Shown one piece after another: positions 54,707 to 63,624 of a DNA stretch of 64,000 bases. The position numbers and the translations under genes were made by a program. Source of the stretch: Cohnella pontilimi (lineage in GTDB: Bacteria > Bacillota > Bacilli > Paenibacillales > Paenibacillaceae); NCBI RefSeq assembly GCF_005049045.1, contig NZ_SUPK01000006.1:310001-374000 (forward strand), in the 5' to 3' direction. Positions within the stretch are counted from its first letter, which is position 1, and the number at the start of each line of letters is the position of its first letter. The notes under the pieces were generated by a model. That model was not told the DNA's origin, searched no databases, and saw nothing but the letters and a program-made list of their open reading frames with translations.

Positions 54707-55770
54707 CGCTTCAACACCACCGCGTGCTCGGGCTTCCAGCTCACATAAAGCCTGTCGCCTGCACCCGCGTCGATCAGCCGGTCCGGACTTTCCACGACGG
54801 CGAAGGAAGCGCCGCTTTGAAGCTTCACCATGGTGCGAATGCTGCTTCCCACATAGATGCGCTCCGTGAATTCAGCCGCAATGTCCGTTCCGCCGGCGTC
54901 GGCATCAGGCTGCAGCGAGAGCTTGGCGCGTTCCGGACGAACCGCGACCAGAACGTTCCCGCCAAGGGAAACTTCGTTTTTCGCCGCACCTCTCAGCAGC
55001 GTCCCCCCGCAGTCCACGGCAACCGAGGAACCGTTCCGCTCTTTCGCGACGCCGGAAATGAGATTCGTCTCCCCGATGAATTCGGCCACGAACCCGGTCT
55101 CCGGGAACTCGTAAATGTCCTTCGGCGTGCCGACCTGCTCCAGCACTCCCCCGTTCATGACCGCGATCCGGTCGGACATCGTCAGCGCTTCTTCTTGATC
55201 GTGCGTGACGAAAATAAACGTGATGCCGAGCCGCTTCTGCAAATGCTTGAGCTCTACCTGCATTTGTTTGCGCAGCTTTTGGTCGAGCGCCCCAAGAGGC
55301 TCGTCGAGCAGCAGTACTTTAGGGTTGTTAACCAGCGCACGCGCAATGGCGACCCGCTGCTTCTGACCTCCGCTCAGCTGGTCCGGTTTGCGCCCCGCAA
55401 ACTCCTCCAGCTGGACCATTTTCAACGCATCCCCGACACGCTGCCGAATATCGGCTTTCCGCACGCGTTTCACCCGCAGTCCGAAAGCGACGTTGTCGAA
55501 AACGCTCATATGCGGGAACAGCGCATAGTTTTGAAACACGGTATTCACGTTGCGCTCATACGGAGGTGTTTTCAAAATTGGTTCTCCGTCGAGCATGATT
55601 TGTCCCGAAGTCGGGTGCTCGAATCCCGCAATCATGCGCAGGGTCGTCGTCTTGCCGCATCCGCTCGGACCCAGAAGCGTCAGGAACTCCCCTTGGCGAA
55701 TTTCAAGGGACACATCGTTCACGACCGTTTGGGAGCCGTACTGTTTCACCAGGTTTTGTAAGATGACCAT
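54703..55770 (-). CDS. potA: Polyamine ABC transporter ATP-binding protein PotA (system 2)
   Basis: About 355 residues: Walker [10 protein letters not shown], signature [15 protein letters not shown], Walker [13 protein letters not shown] and C-terminal TOBE domain. The start ATG 55770 ([12 protein letters not shown]) is set by homology; the ribosome site is weak (GGGGG about 17 bases away), and the open frame upstream crosses the promoter. First gene of the operon, 46 bases behind a sigma-54 promoter. Confidence 0.9.
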   Translation of the reverse strand: MVILQNLVKQYGSQTVVNDVSLEIRQGEFLTLLGPSGCGKTTTLRMIAGFEHPTSGQIMLDGEPILKTPPYERNVNTVFQNYALFPHMSVFDNVAFGLRVKRVRKADIRQRVGDALKMVQLEEFAGRKPDQLSGGQKQRVAIARALVNNPKVLLLDEPLGALDQKLRKQMQVELKHLQKRLGITFIFVTHDQEEALTMSDRIAVMNGGVLEQVGTPKDIYEFPETGFVAEFIGETNLISGVAKERNGSSVAVDCGGTLLRGAAKNEVSLGGNVLVAVRPERAKLSLQPDADAGGTDIAAEFTERIYVGSSIRTMVKLQSGASFAVVESPDRLIDAGAGDRLYVSWKPEHAVVLKR

Positions 55771-55815
55771 AGGCTGTAATGATAACCCCCTTCTCGAACC
55801 AAGTGTTAAATATAC

Positions 55816-55832
55816 AAGCAAGAAAGATGCCA
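55816..55832 (-). promoter_or_regulatory. Sigma-54 promoter of pot operon 2
   Basis: TGGCAT-CTTTC-TTGCTT on the minus strand, exact -24/-12 spacing, 46 bases before the potA start. Confidence 0.82.
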
Positions 55833-55910
55833 TGTTGAGGACAAAGTCGAATCCACGTGCCGGAATCTCCAAAATTCCCGTATATCCTGGTTCGGAAGCC
55901 CGCAGCTACT

Positions 55911-55926
55911 CGCAAGCGCTTTCTAA
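55911..55926 (-). promoter_or_regulatory. cre-like CcpA site between enhancer and promoter
   Basis: AGAAAGCGCTTGCG on the minus strand, two mismatches to the CcpA consensus with the AAAGCGCTT core intact. It lies between the inverted repeat at 55941 and the -24 element. Confidence 0.45.
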
Positions 55927-55939
55927 TTTGTTGGAAACC

Positions 55940-55957
55940 TTTCTCACGAGTGAGAAA
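55940..55957. promoter_or_regulatory. Candidate enhancer (UAS) of pot operon 2
   Basis: TTTCTCAC-GA-GTGAGAAA, that is TTCTCA-N4-TGAGAA extended to 8-bp arms, overlapping the 3' end of the enhancer-binding-protein gene and about 108 bases upstream of the -24 element. Confidence 0.6.
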
Positions 55958-57746
55958 TGCGATGCTCTTCCAACTTTCGATAAAGCGTGGCCAAACCGAC
56001 CCCCAGCGCCTCGGCAATCGTTCTTTTCGCCTCTACGGACCGGCCGTGCCGGCGAAGCATGTCCTGCAATATGTTTTTTTCAAACTGCTTCAATTGCTCC
56101 TTCAGCAGCTGCGTTCCGACATCGCTTTGTTCCTCAGGCTCCGGGCCGTTCTGATTGCGAATGCGCAATGGCACGCTGTCCGTTCCGATATATTCCGATG
56201 TCTCCATGTTGACCGCGTATTCAATGGCGTTTTCCAGCTCTCGTACGTTTCCCGGCCAAGGATATTGAATGAACAGCTGTTTGACCTGCGGGGTAAAGTC
56301 AAGCAGCGGGTGATCGAACGTCTCCCGGTATTTCGCGAGAAAGTAATCCATGAGCAAAGGAATATCTTCCTTGCGTTCGCGCAGGGCGGGCATATGAAGG
56401 GGAATGACGTTGAGCCGGAAATACAAGTCTTCGCGAAATTCCTTGTTGCGCACCATCTCTTCAAGATTTTTGTTGGTGGCCGAGATGACGCGGATATTGA
56501 TGTTCACCACCTTGTTCGAGCCTACCCGCTCGACCTGTTTGCTCTGCAGTACGTGAAGCAGCTTCACCTGCAGATGCAGCGGCAAATCACCGATTTCATC
56601 GAGGAAGATCGTCCCGCCGTCCGCCAGCTCGAACTTGCCGGCCTTCCCTTCCCGCTTCGCGCCGGTAAAAGCTCCCCCGGCATATCCGAACAATTCGCTC
56701 TCAAGCAGCGCTTCCGGGATTGCTCCGCAGTTGACGATGATCAAAGGTCCGGTGCTTCGGCTGCTGGAGGAGTGAATCGCGGCGGCAAGCATTCCTTTGC
56801 CGGTGCCGCTTTCTCCCGTAATCAATATGTTGGATGTTCCCCTGGCCACCTGCTGGGCTTGTCTGATGATTAAGGAAAGAGACCGGCTCTTGCCTAAAAT
56901 TTGCGAGAAATTCAGATCTTTGTGCTCATTGGTGAGCATATATGCCAGCCTGCGCATATCCGCCATTCGGCGGAAGGAAGCGACCACGCCGATCACCTCG
57001 CCGTTGCTTCTGATCGGGCGGGCGGTGACAATAAAATGCATTTCATGGTGGCCGAGCCGGTACAGCTCTTCCTGTTCGATATAACCTTTGCCGGACTGCA
57101 GCACCTGAAGCATCGGCGTATCGGACCATATCCGGTCGATGGGTGTGCCGATCAAGGACCCTTTATCCAATTGAATCAGTTTTTCGGCCGTATCGTTGAT
57201 CGTTGTAATGACGCCGTGCTCATCGATCGCGATAATTCCTTCGTGGATCGATTCGATGACCGTCTCCAGCTGCATGTATGTTTTTTCCCAGTTGCGAATG
57301 GCCGTCTGCTCCGCGATTTTACCGGCCAACAGGTCCGACATTCTCTGAACAAAAGTCAGATAGGGCAACCGGTTATTGACCAGCGTTCTACGCTGCTTTT
57401 CATTGAAAGCGATCAGGCCGATAACGCCGATCACCTTGCCGTTATAATGAATCGGCGTGCAGAGCTCGGCCAATTCCTCCGTCTCGCCTTGCAGCACGGA
57501 AGGATCGTAGGATAAATCGCTTGGCGCATCCTCGACGAAATAAGATTGCCGGGTTTGCAGCACGCGGCCATACAAATATCCGGCTTCGATTTCCCCGTTT
57601 TCTTCTTTCATGTTGATTCTGGCTTTATATTTGCCGGTTCCGGCAATGATCGTCATCGTGTCGTCCACGATTTCCGTTTCGATTTGCAGAGCGGCGGAAA
57701 TCGCCTCCGATACTTCCTGTGCGATGTGCTGATATTCTCTCAGCAT
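55944..57746 (-). CDS. Sigma-54-dependent enhancer-binding protein
   Basis: A 600-residue activator. The N-terminal GAF-like sensory region (1-145) is followed by a PAS domain (about 155-265, IESIHEGIIAIDEHGVITTI). The AAA+ domain has Walker A GESGTGKG near 309, the sigma-54 contact loop GAFTGA near 358 and FLDEIGDLP as Walker B. A Fis-type helix-turn-helix (AEALGVGLATLYRKLEEH) closes it. It resembles the RocR/GabR-like regulators of amino-acid and GABA catabolism in Bacilli. It sits right upstream of pot operon 2, and probably drives all three sigma-54 promoters in this cluster. Confidence 0.92.
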   Translation of the reverse strand: MLREYQHIAQEVSEAISAALQIETEIVDDTMTIIAGTGKYKARINMKEENGEIEAGYLYGRVLQTRQSYFVEDAPSDLSYDPSVLQGETEELAELCTPIHYNGKVIGVIGLIAFNEKQRRTLVNNRLPYLTFVQRMSDLLAGKIAEQTAIRNWEKTYMQLETVIESIHEGIIAIDEHGVITTINDTAEKLIQLDKGSLIGTPIDRIWSDTPMLQVLQSGKGYIEQEELYRLGHHEMHFIVTARPIRSNGEVIGVVASFRRMADMRRLAYMLTNEHKDLNFSQILGKSRSLSLIIRQAQQVARGTSNILITGESGTGKGMLAAAIHSSSSRSTGPLIIVNCGAIPEALLESELFGYAGGAFTGAKREGKAGKFELADGGTIFLDEIGDLPLHLQVKLLHVLQSKQVERVGSNKVVNINIRVISATNKNLEEMVRNKEFREDLYFRLNVIPLHMPALRERKEDIPLLMDYFLAKYRETFDHPLLDFTPQVKQLFIQYPWPGNVRELENAIEYAVNMETSEYIGTDSVPLRIRNQNGPEPEEQSDVGTQLLKEQLKQFEKNILQDMLRRHGRSVEAKRTIAEALGVGLATLYRKLEEHRISHS

Positions 57747-57843
57747 GCCTGTTCCACCTCACCCGAACCAAGATGATTCTGCAGTCCTATTACTTAATAT
57801 TTTTGGTATTTTTGTGAAAAATCCTTCTTTCTCACTTTTTTCT

Positions 57844-57883
57844 AAAAAAAAAAGCCCGATTCCCTTCAAGCGGTAATCGGGCG
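57844..57883 (-). terminator. Terminator of the YesM/YesN operon
   Basis: GCCCGATT and AATCGGGC in a stem with a run of ten T on the minus strand. A half-site TTCTCA (57829-57834) of the putative UAS lies nearby in the leader of the enhancer-binding-protein gene. Confidence 0.85.
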
Positions 57884-57887
57884 CTGC

Positions 57888-59483
57888 TTATGCTTTTACG
57901 AATTTGCCGGGCGGTATTCCGTAGTGCTGTTTGAACAACTTGATGAAATAGCTTTTGTTGTCGTAACCGAGTTGGAGTGCGACCTGCTCCACCGTCCTGC
58001 CCATTTCCTCGAGCAGCATCTTGGCCTTCTCCATCTTCATGCGGGTGACGAATTCGATGAAATTTTCCCCGGTCTCCTTCTTGAACAGCCGGCTGAAATA
58101 ACTCGGATTCAAGTGAAGATGGGCGGCCGCTTCCTCCAGCGTAATTTTTCGGTTCAAATGCAGCATCACGTATTTCTGAATATCTACGATTTCAGCTTTT
58201 TTGCTTTCTCTGGAGATATGCTCTGCTTGGCGAACGGCTTTCTGGATAAACTTCACCAACCACTCGCGGACCTCGCTGACGTTCATCATATGCTGGACCG
58301 TCTGCTGCATTTTTTCTTTGTCGTAGGCCATGCTGAACTTCAGCTTCAGCTGCAGGTCGAGCGCGAGCTTCCACACCATTTGCTTGACGTCGGCAGGATG
58401 ATAATTCCTGTTTTTCATAAAGCCGACGAAAGCGTCGACCACGTGTTCCACATCCCCGCTGCCTTCGAGCAGCAGCCGGTTGAACCGTTCGGCATAGTCG
58501 GAGTAATGCTCGAACAAATCCTCCTGGTTCATCCATACGGCCGCAGAATGATTGCTTTTCACGATCGCAGGACCTTCGAAATAGAACAGATGATCCGCCG
58601 CCGACAGCAGGACGGGCAGCTGACGTTTGATGCCGGCTCCGTCCGCAGTGGGCTCCCCGATCAACATGGAGAATTCGAGCTTGAGATATTTCGCGAACGC
58701 TAGCTGAAGGGTGCGGCACACCTGAACGATCTTTTCGTAGGGGTTGGAAGCGAAGTCCTTGCGAAAAGAGTACAGCAGAACAAATTCCTGCGCCGAACGG
58801 CCGAAAAACATCACATCCGGTTCGCCTTCGAGCAGCTCTTCCGCTGCGTTTTCCACGATGAACTTGACGACATCCTCTTTCTGGTAGCGGATAATCGCGT
58901 CCTGGAAGCTGAACACGCGGCACAACACGGGCAGAATGTGTCCAAGCTGCGTATTCAGTCCGAACTCTTGAAGCTGACCGAGCAGCGGGCGGTCCTCGAT
59001 CACCGGTCCGGCCAGCAAATCCCGCAGCCATTTTTCTTTCAATGCCGCCTTGTTTTTTTGCGCTTGATAATACAACCGGTCGACTTGCTGCTTCAGCCGG
59101 CGCTCTTCTTCCAGCTTGCCGAGCACCCGATCCAGAATTCCCTGTATTCCGGCAAGGTCGAGCGTCTCCTTCAGTATATAATCGTGCACGCCGAGCTTTA
59201 CCGCTTGCTGCGCGTAATGAAACTCGTCATGGCACGACAAAATGACGAATTGCGTCTTGCCAGCTTCCGTCTGAAGGCATTGGATGAGTTCCAGGCCGTT
59301 CATGCCGGGCATGCCGATATCCGTGATGATGAGATCCGGCATCTCTTTCCGGCACATCTCGAGCGCATCGGCCGCTCGGGTAAAAACACCCGAAAGCCCG
59401 AATCCCATCTGTTCCCACGGAACCAATTGCTTTAAAAACTCAAGCACCGCTACATCGTCATCCACCAGCATGACTCGATACAT
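57888..59483 (-). CDS. YesN-type response regulator
   Basis: A 531-residue response regulator. Receiver domain (1-125) with acidic pocket VDDD and phospho-acceptor Asp in LIITDIGMPGMNG near 55; C-terminal AraC domain (about 430-530, ITLEEAAAHLHLNPSYFSRLF and VEQVALQLGYDNKSYFIKLF). It overlaps its partner kinase gene by 26 bases and belongs to the unit with a sugar ABC transporter, which it presumably activates. ATG 59483 follows GAGAGGAG. Confidence 0.92.
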   Translation of the reverse strand: MYRVMLVDDDVAVLEFLKQLVPWEQMGFGLSGVFTRAADALEMCRKEMPDLIITDIGMPGMNGLELIQCLQTEAGKTQFVILSCHDEFHYAQQAVKLGVHDYILKETLDLAGIQGILDRVLGKLEEERRLKQQVDRLYYQAQKNKAALKEKWLRDLLAGPVIEDRPLLGQLQEFGLNTQLGHILPVLCRVFSFQDAIIRYQKEDVVKFIVENAAEELLEGEPDVMFFGRSAQEFVLLYSFRKDFASNPYEKIVQVCRTLQLAFAKYLKLEFSMLIGEPTADGAGIKRQLPVLLSAADHLFYFEGPAIVKSNHSAAVWMNQEDLFEHYSDYAERFNRLLLEGSGDVEHVVDAFVGFMKNRNYHPADVKQMVWKLALDLQLKLKFSMAYDKEKMQQTVQHMMNVSEVREWLVKFIQKAVRQAEHISRESKKAEIVDIQKYVMLHLNRKITLEEAAAHLHLNPSYFSRLFKKETGENFIEFVTRMKMEKAKMLLEEMGRTVEQVALQLGYDNKSYFIKLFKQHYGIPPGKFVKA

Positions 59484-61227
59484 GCGCCTGCTCCTCTCTT
59501 CCGTTTAGAGGGATCTTGAGCGTAATCGCGACGCCCTTCCCCGGCGCCCCGTCCATTTCCATTACGAATAAATCCCCATATATGATTTGGAGGCGTTCTT
59601 TCACGTTTTTGAGGCCGATCCCGGAGATGGGGGCGCCGCTTCTGATATCCGCCAGCTTATCTTCCGCTATGCCGACTCCGTTGTCCATGACTTCAATGTA
59701 CAGGAACGAAGAACTTTTCCATGCGGAAACGGCAATTTCTCCGTTCTTCTGCTGCAGGCCATGAATATACGCATTCTCGATCAACGGTTGCAGTGTGAAA
59801 CGCGGAATCAGTTCGAGCAGCGTATCCGACGCGAGATTAACCTTGAGTTCAACCCCTTCATGGTGGCGGAAATTCACCAAGTCCATATAGTGCCGCGCGG
59901 TTTCGGCTTCTTCGTGAAGCGGAACGAACTCGTTGTTCCGGTTGATCGTCATCCGCAGCACAGTGGACAATGATCCGATAATCTCGCCGATCTCGTGCTC
60001 GCCCTTCAGAATCGCCCTAAGACGGATGGAATTCAGCGTATTAAAGAGAAAGTGCGGATTCATCTGCGCCTGCAGAAGTTCGAGTTCCGCCATCCGTTTC
60101 CGGTTTTGTTCCGTCTCGACCTGCCGGATCATTTCCTTGACTCGATCCAGCATCTTGTCGAACGCGAGCCCCAAATGGCCGACTTCATCACTTCCCCGTA
60201 CCTTGGAGCGCTCTTCCAGAAAACCTTTCTCCACTTTGCTCGCCGTCCTCGCGAGCTTCATAATCGGCAAGGTCCACTGACCCAGGAAATATAACAAGAC
60301 GACCGAGAAAAGGAAGAAAAAGACGAACTGCAGGATAAACACGTAATTAAAAAGGTTCCCGATCTTGCTGGTTACATTCTCATAGGGAGTGAGACTTCGC
60401 ATGCTCCATCCGGCAAACTTAAGCGGATGGCTAACGGCAATATAACCTTTGCCATTCTGCCGCACCGTCGCATACGATTCGTCCTGCGGAACCGGGTTCA
60501 CCGCTTTCCCGATTTGATCCGGCTGGGTATGGGAAATAATCGTTCCATCCGCGTCCAGCAGCATCATGACCTGGTCGGATGCATATTGGGAAAATACTTG
60601 CCGGAATTGCTCTTCGGGTTTGCTAAGAATGATGTAGGCGTTGACGCCTTTGGCATAAATTTGGAACGTGCGGATGATCGTCACCACGCGGGGAGCCGAA
60701 TCGGCATCCGCCCGCACATAGTTTTTCTGGGTGCCGAGCCAGCGGGTCGTGTTGACCGGCTCGCGGGCTAAGGACTTCAGCCATGGTTCATTGTACAGAA
60801 ACGACAAATTATTTTTGTAAGTCGAATAATTGGAAAAGTACAACTCATTGGGAAGTAAAATCGTGACGTATGTTTTCCCTCCGAAAAATTGGATTCGTTC
60901 CAATCTCTCGGTGATTTTCTTGAAGGAAAGCAAATCGACGCTGCCGGACGGGTCGGTTTTATGCATGTTCCATGCCACGCGCAGATCGGTAATCATTTCG
61001 CTGTCATATTGGATGGAATTAAAGGCGTTGATCATGTCCCTCATAATGTTGGATTCATATAAATCCGCCACTTCAAGCGACTGTTCCGCTTTGGCGACGG
61101 CTTTGTTTTTCAGCTCATTCTTGGTATAATCCGCCGTCAGAACGAGGGTGATGACCGATGGCAATACGAGGCACAGGAGCGAAGTGAGGATCACTTTCTG
61201 TCTCCAACTGATCGCAGGCAGCCTCAT
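59458..61227 (-). CDS. YesM-type sensor histidine kinase
   Basis: A 589-residue kinase. Membrane helices near 10-32 and 285-307 bracket an extracellular sensor (Cache-like) domain; HAMP follows; the His_kinase domain has QAQMNPHFLFNTLNSIR (His near 388) and the ATPase end has DNGVGIAEDKL and GIGLKNVKERLQ. The start ATG 61227 follows GGGAGG by 9 bases; the longer open frame upstream lacks similarity. It pairs with the downstream YesN-type regulator to sense extracellular carbohydrate, perhaps through the adjacent binding protein (inference). Confidence 0.92.
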   Translation of the reverse strand: MRLPAISWRQKVILTSLLCLVLPSVITLVLTADYTKNELKNKAVAKAEQSLEVADLYESNIMRDMINAFNSIQYDSEMITDLRVAWNMHKTDPSGSVDLLSFKKITERLERIQFFGGKTYVTILLPNELYFSNYSTYKNNLSFLYNEPWLKSLAREPVNTTRWLGTQKNYVRADADSAPRVVTIIRTFQIYAKGVNAYIILSKPEEQFRQVFSQYASDQVMMLLDADGTIISHTQPDQIGKAVNPVPQDESYATVRQNGKGYIAVSHPLKFAGWSMRSLTPYENVTSKIGNLFNYVFILQFVFFFLFSVVLLYFLGQWTLPIMKLARTASKVEKGFLEERSKVRGSDEVGHLGLAFDKMLDRVKEMIRQVETEQNRKRMAELELLQAQMNPHFLFNTLNSIRLRAILKGEHEIGEIIGSLSTVLRMTINRNNEFVPLHEEAETARHYMDLVNFRHHEGVELKVNLASDTLLELIPRFTLQPLIENAYIHGLQQKNGEIAVSAWKSSSFLYIEVMDNGVGIAEDKLADIRSGAPISGIGLKNVKERLQIIYGDLFVMEMDGAPGKGVAITLKIPLNGREEQAHVSSHAGG

Positions 61228-61309
61228 GCATGATTCCTCCCAGTCGCAGCGATATAGAAAAAAGGGGATGCCGTGACAGGCATCCACCTTCTCATTATAA
61301 AGTTAAGGC

Positions 61310-62668
61310 TTACTTGTTGGCATCAACGATTTTCTGGAGATTCGTCTTCACGTTCGCGATCGTTGTATCGATGTCCGTAATGCCCAGCATATACTTATCC
61401 GCTTCGGCGATGTAGGCTTTCTCCAAATCGGAAGCGTAGGAGACGGTAATCGGCGGATTCGGCAGTTTAGAGACGCTGAGCGTGTTGAGCAGGGAAGCTT
61501 TGTCGATTTTATCCGGCGATTTGGTCGAACCCACGATCGCATCGATTTCCTTGCTGAGGTCCGCCTTCTTCCACGCAGACAATTGCTTCGTCAGCCCCAT
61601 GCCTTCCGTGGTCCAGAACCGCAGGAACTTATAGGCTTCCTCTTTGTGCTTGGATTTTGAGGAAATGACGAGCGGATCCGCCTGTCCGTAGGCGTAGTTC
61701 TCGTCCCCTTTGTTGTTCGTCGGCCACGGTGCGAATGCGGAAACGAATGTTGCAGCAATTTTGTCCGTGCCGCCGGCTTCTGCGATCATCCAAGGACCGG
61801 TCGGCAGCATGACGCCTTTTTGTTGGAAATACTGGTCGCGGTACGGAATTTTTTGCGTAATGACATCTTGGTAAGGCGTAGCGGATTTATCCGTTTTTTC
61901 CATCTGGTAACGGAGTTCGAGCGATGCCTTCATGAGCGGATTGTCGGCGTTCAGCGTTACGCCGTCATCCTTCATGATCCCCTGGTCTGCCGGAGAGCTG
62001 TAGAGCTTGAGAAGGAAGTAGTCTTTCCACTCATGGAAGTGCGCGCCGTAGACTTTGTTCGGGCCTTCGCCGCTTGTGAGCTTCTTCGCGTAATCGCGGA
62101 ATTCATCCCATGTCCAGTTGGTCGGCACGGCCAAGTTCGCCGCATCCAGTTTTTCTTTGTTCATCAGGATCAGCCAAGGGCCGAATTTGCCCGGCAATGC
62201 GTAATGTTTGCCGTCGAATTTCTGCAGTTCCACTTTGTACTCGTCTTCGTACTTGACGCCTTCTTTGGCCAAATAGTCGTCCACCGGCTCAAGCATCCCG
62301 TTGGCCGCCCGCTGTGCATAATCGCGTTGGGAGTTGAGCGGGAACACGTCAAAATCGTCTCCGGAAGCATACATCAAATCGATTTTCTTGATCGATTCGT
62401 TCGAATTGTTCTCTACGAGAGCCGAGTACTCGACCTTGATATCCGGATTTTTTTGCTGGAACGCGTCGATCATCGGTTGATAGACGGCAGGGCTCTCCCA
62501 ACCGACGAACTTGATCGTGACCGTCTCTTTCGCAGGGCTGTTGCTCGCGCTCGGCGAATCGTTGCCTTGCGAAGGCGACGCATCGCCCCCCTTGCCGGAT
62601 CCGCAGCCCGCCAGCAATCCTGCAGTGAGAACGGTTGCAGTCATAATCGACAACCACTTCTTCTTCAT
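61310..62668 (-). CDS. Carbohydrate ABC transporter solute-binding lipoprotein
   Basis: A 452-residue family 1 (MalE-like) solute-binding protein. Lipobox LLAGC with Cys near 22 is followed by a Ser/Gly/Asn linker and the fold beginning VTIKFVGWESPAVYQPMIDA. Anchored outside the membrane. The sugar cannot be told. It follows two MalF/MalG-type permeases and precedes the YesM kinase. ATG 62668 follows GGGAGG. Confidence 0.92.
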   Translation of the reverse strand: MKKKWLSIMTATVLTAGLLAGCGSGKGGDASPSQGNDSPSASNSPAKETVTIKFVGWESPAVYQPMIDAFQQKNPDIKVEYSALVENNSNESIKKIDLMYASGDDFDVFPLNSQRDYAQRAANGMLEPVDDYLAKEGVKYEDEYKVELQKFDGKHYALPGKFGPWLILMNKEKLDAANLAVPTNWTWDEFRDYAKKLTSGEGPNKVYGAHFHEWKDYFLLKLYSSPADQGIMKDDGVTLNADNPLMKASLELRYQMEKTDKSATPYQDVITQKIPYRDQYFQQKGVMLPTGPWMIAEAGGTDKIAATFVSAFAPWPTNNKGDENYAYGQADPLVISSKSKHKEEAYKFLRFWTTEGMGLTKQLSAWKKADLSKEIDAIVGSTKSPDKIDKASLLNTLSVSKLPNPPITVSYASDLEKAYIAEADKYMLGITDIDTTIANVKTNLQKIVDANK

Positions 62669-62775
62669 TCAATAAACCTCCCTATGGTTATGAAAGCACT
62701 TTATCTGACAACCTAAACGTAACATGTTTGAGATTTCGGGCAGAGATTCTTTTTTTACCGATTTATGAAATTTTT

Positions 62776-63609
62776 TTACCCTTTTACTCCTCCGAGCGCG
62801 ATTCCTTCGATGACTCGTTTTTGTCCCAGCACGAATATGAGGATGAGCGGCAAGATCGCGGAGACGGTTCCCGCCATGACGAGAGAATAGAACGCGCCGC
62901 TCTCGGAGGCAAACTTCTGGATCCCCAGCTGGATGGTGGCAAGCTTATCGCTGCGCAGGAATACGAGCGGATTGGCGTAGTCGTTCCAGGTCCAGATAAA
63001 CCGGAGAATGGCGTAAGTCGCAACCGCCGGTTGGACGAGGGGAAGTGCGATTTGCAGGAAGATACGGGGATGACCCGCTCCATCCATCCGGCCGGCGTCG
63101 AGGTAATCTTTATGGATACCCATGAAGAACTGTCTCAACATAAACGTGCCGAGCGCGCTGAACGAACCGACGAGCACGAGTCCCAGATGGGTGTCGAACA
63201 GGTGCAGCCAGCGGAATATCATGAATTGCGGAACGAGAATGGACGCAGGCGGCACCATGAACGTCATGAGAACGAGCACGAACAGGAAATTCCGGCCTCT
63301 AAACTCGACATGCGAGAATCCGTAGGCTGCCATGCAGGATACCAGGACCGAGACCATGGTGGTCAAAACCGTTACTTTGATCGTATTCCAATAATAGATC
63401 GCAAAAGGATGATCGCCGAGCCAAACTTCCCGGTAATTCTCGACCGCGTTCCAATGCTTCGGAATCCACTCGATCGGATATTTGAACACGTCGATCTCCG
63501 GTTTGAAAGAAGCCGAGATCATCCAAACGAAGGGCAGCACGAAGGCTGCTCCCAACAGCAGCATGACGAGGGTGATCAGGAGTCTCGCGATGCGGTTCTG
63601 CTTCTCCAT
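62776..63609 (-). CDS. Carbohydrate ABC transporter permease (MalG type)
   Basis: A 277-residue permease with six helices and an EAA-like loop near DAGRMDGAGHPRIFLQIALP (residues about 165-185). It belongs to the MalG/UgpE group of sugar permeases. It directly follows the MalF-type permease gene; no ATPase gene is visible, as usual where a shared MsmK-type ATPase is used. Confidence 0.92.
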   Translation of the reverse strand: MEKQNRIARLLITLVMLLLGAAFVLPFVWMISASFKPEIDVFKYPIEWIPKHWNAVENYREVWLGDHPFAIYYWNTIKVTVLTTMVSVLVSCMAAYGFSHVEFRGRNFLFVLVLMTFMVPPASILVPQFMIFRWLHLFDTHLGLVLVGSFSALGTFMLRQFFMGIHKDYLDAGRMDGAGHPRIFLQIALPLVQPAVATYAILRFIWTWNDYANPLVFLRSDKLATIQLGIQKFASESGAFYSLVMAGTVSAILPLILIFVLGQKRVIEGIALGGVKG

Positions 63610-63624
63610 AGTTCCTGCTCCCTT

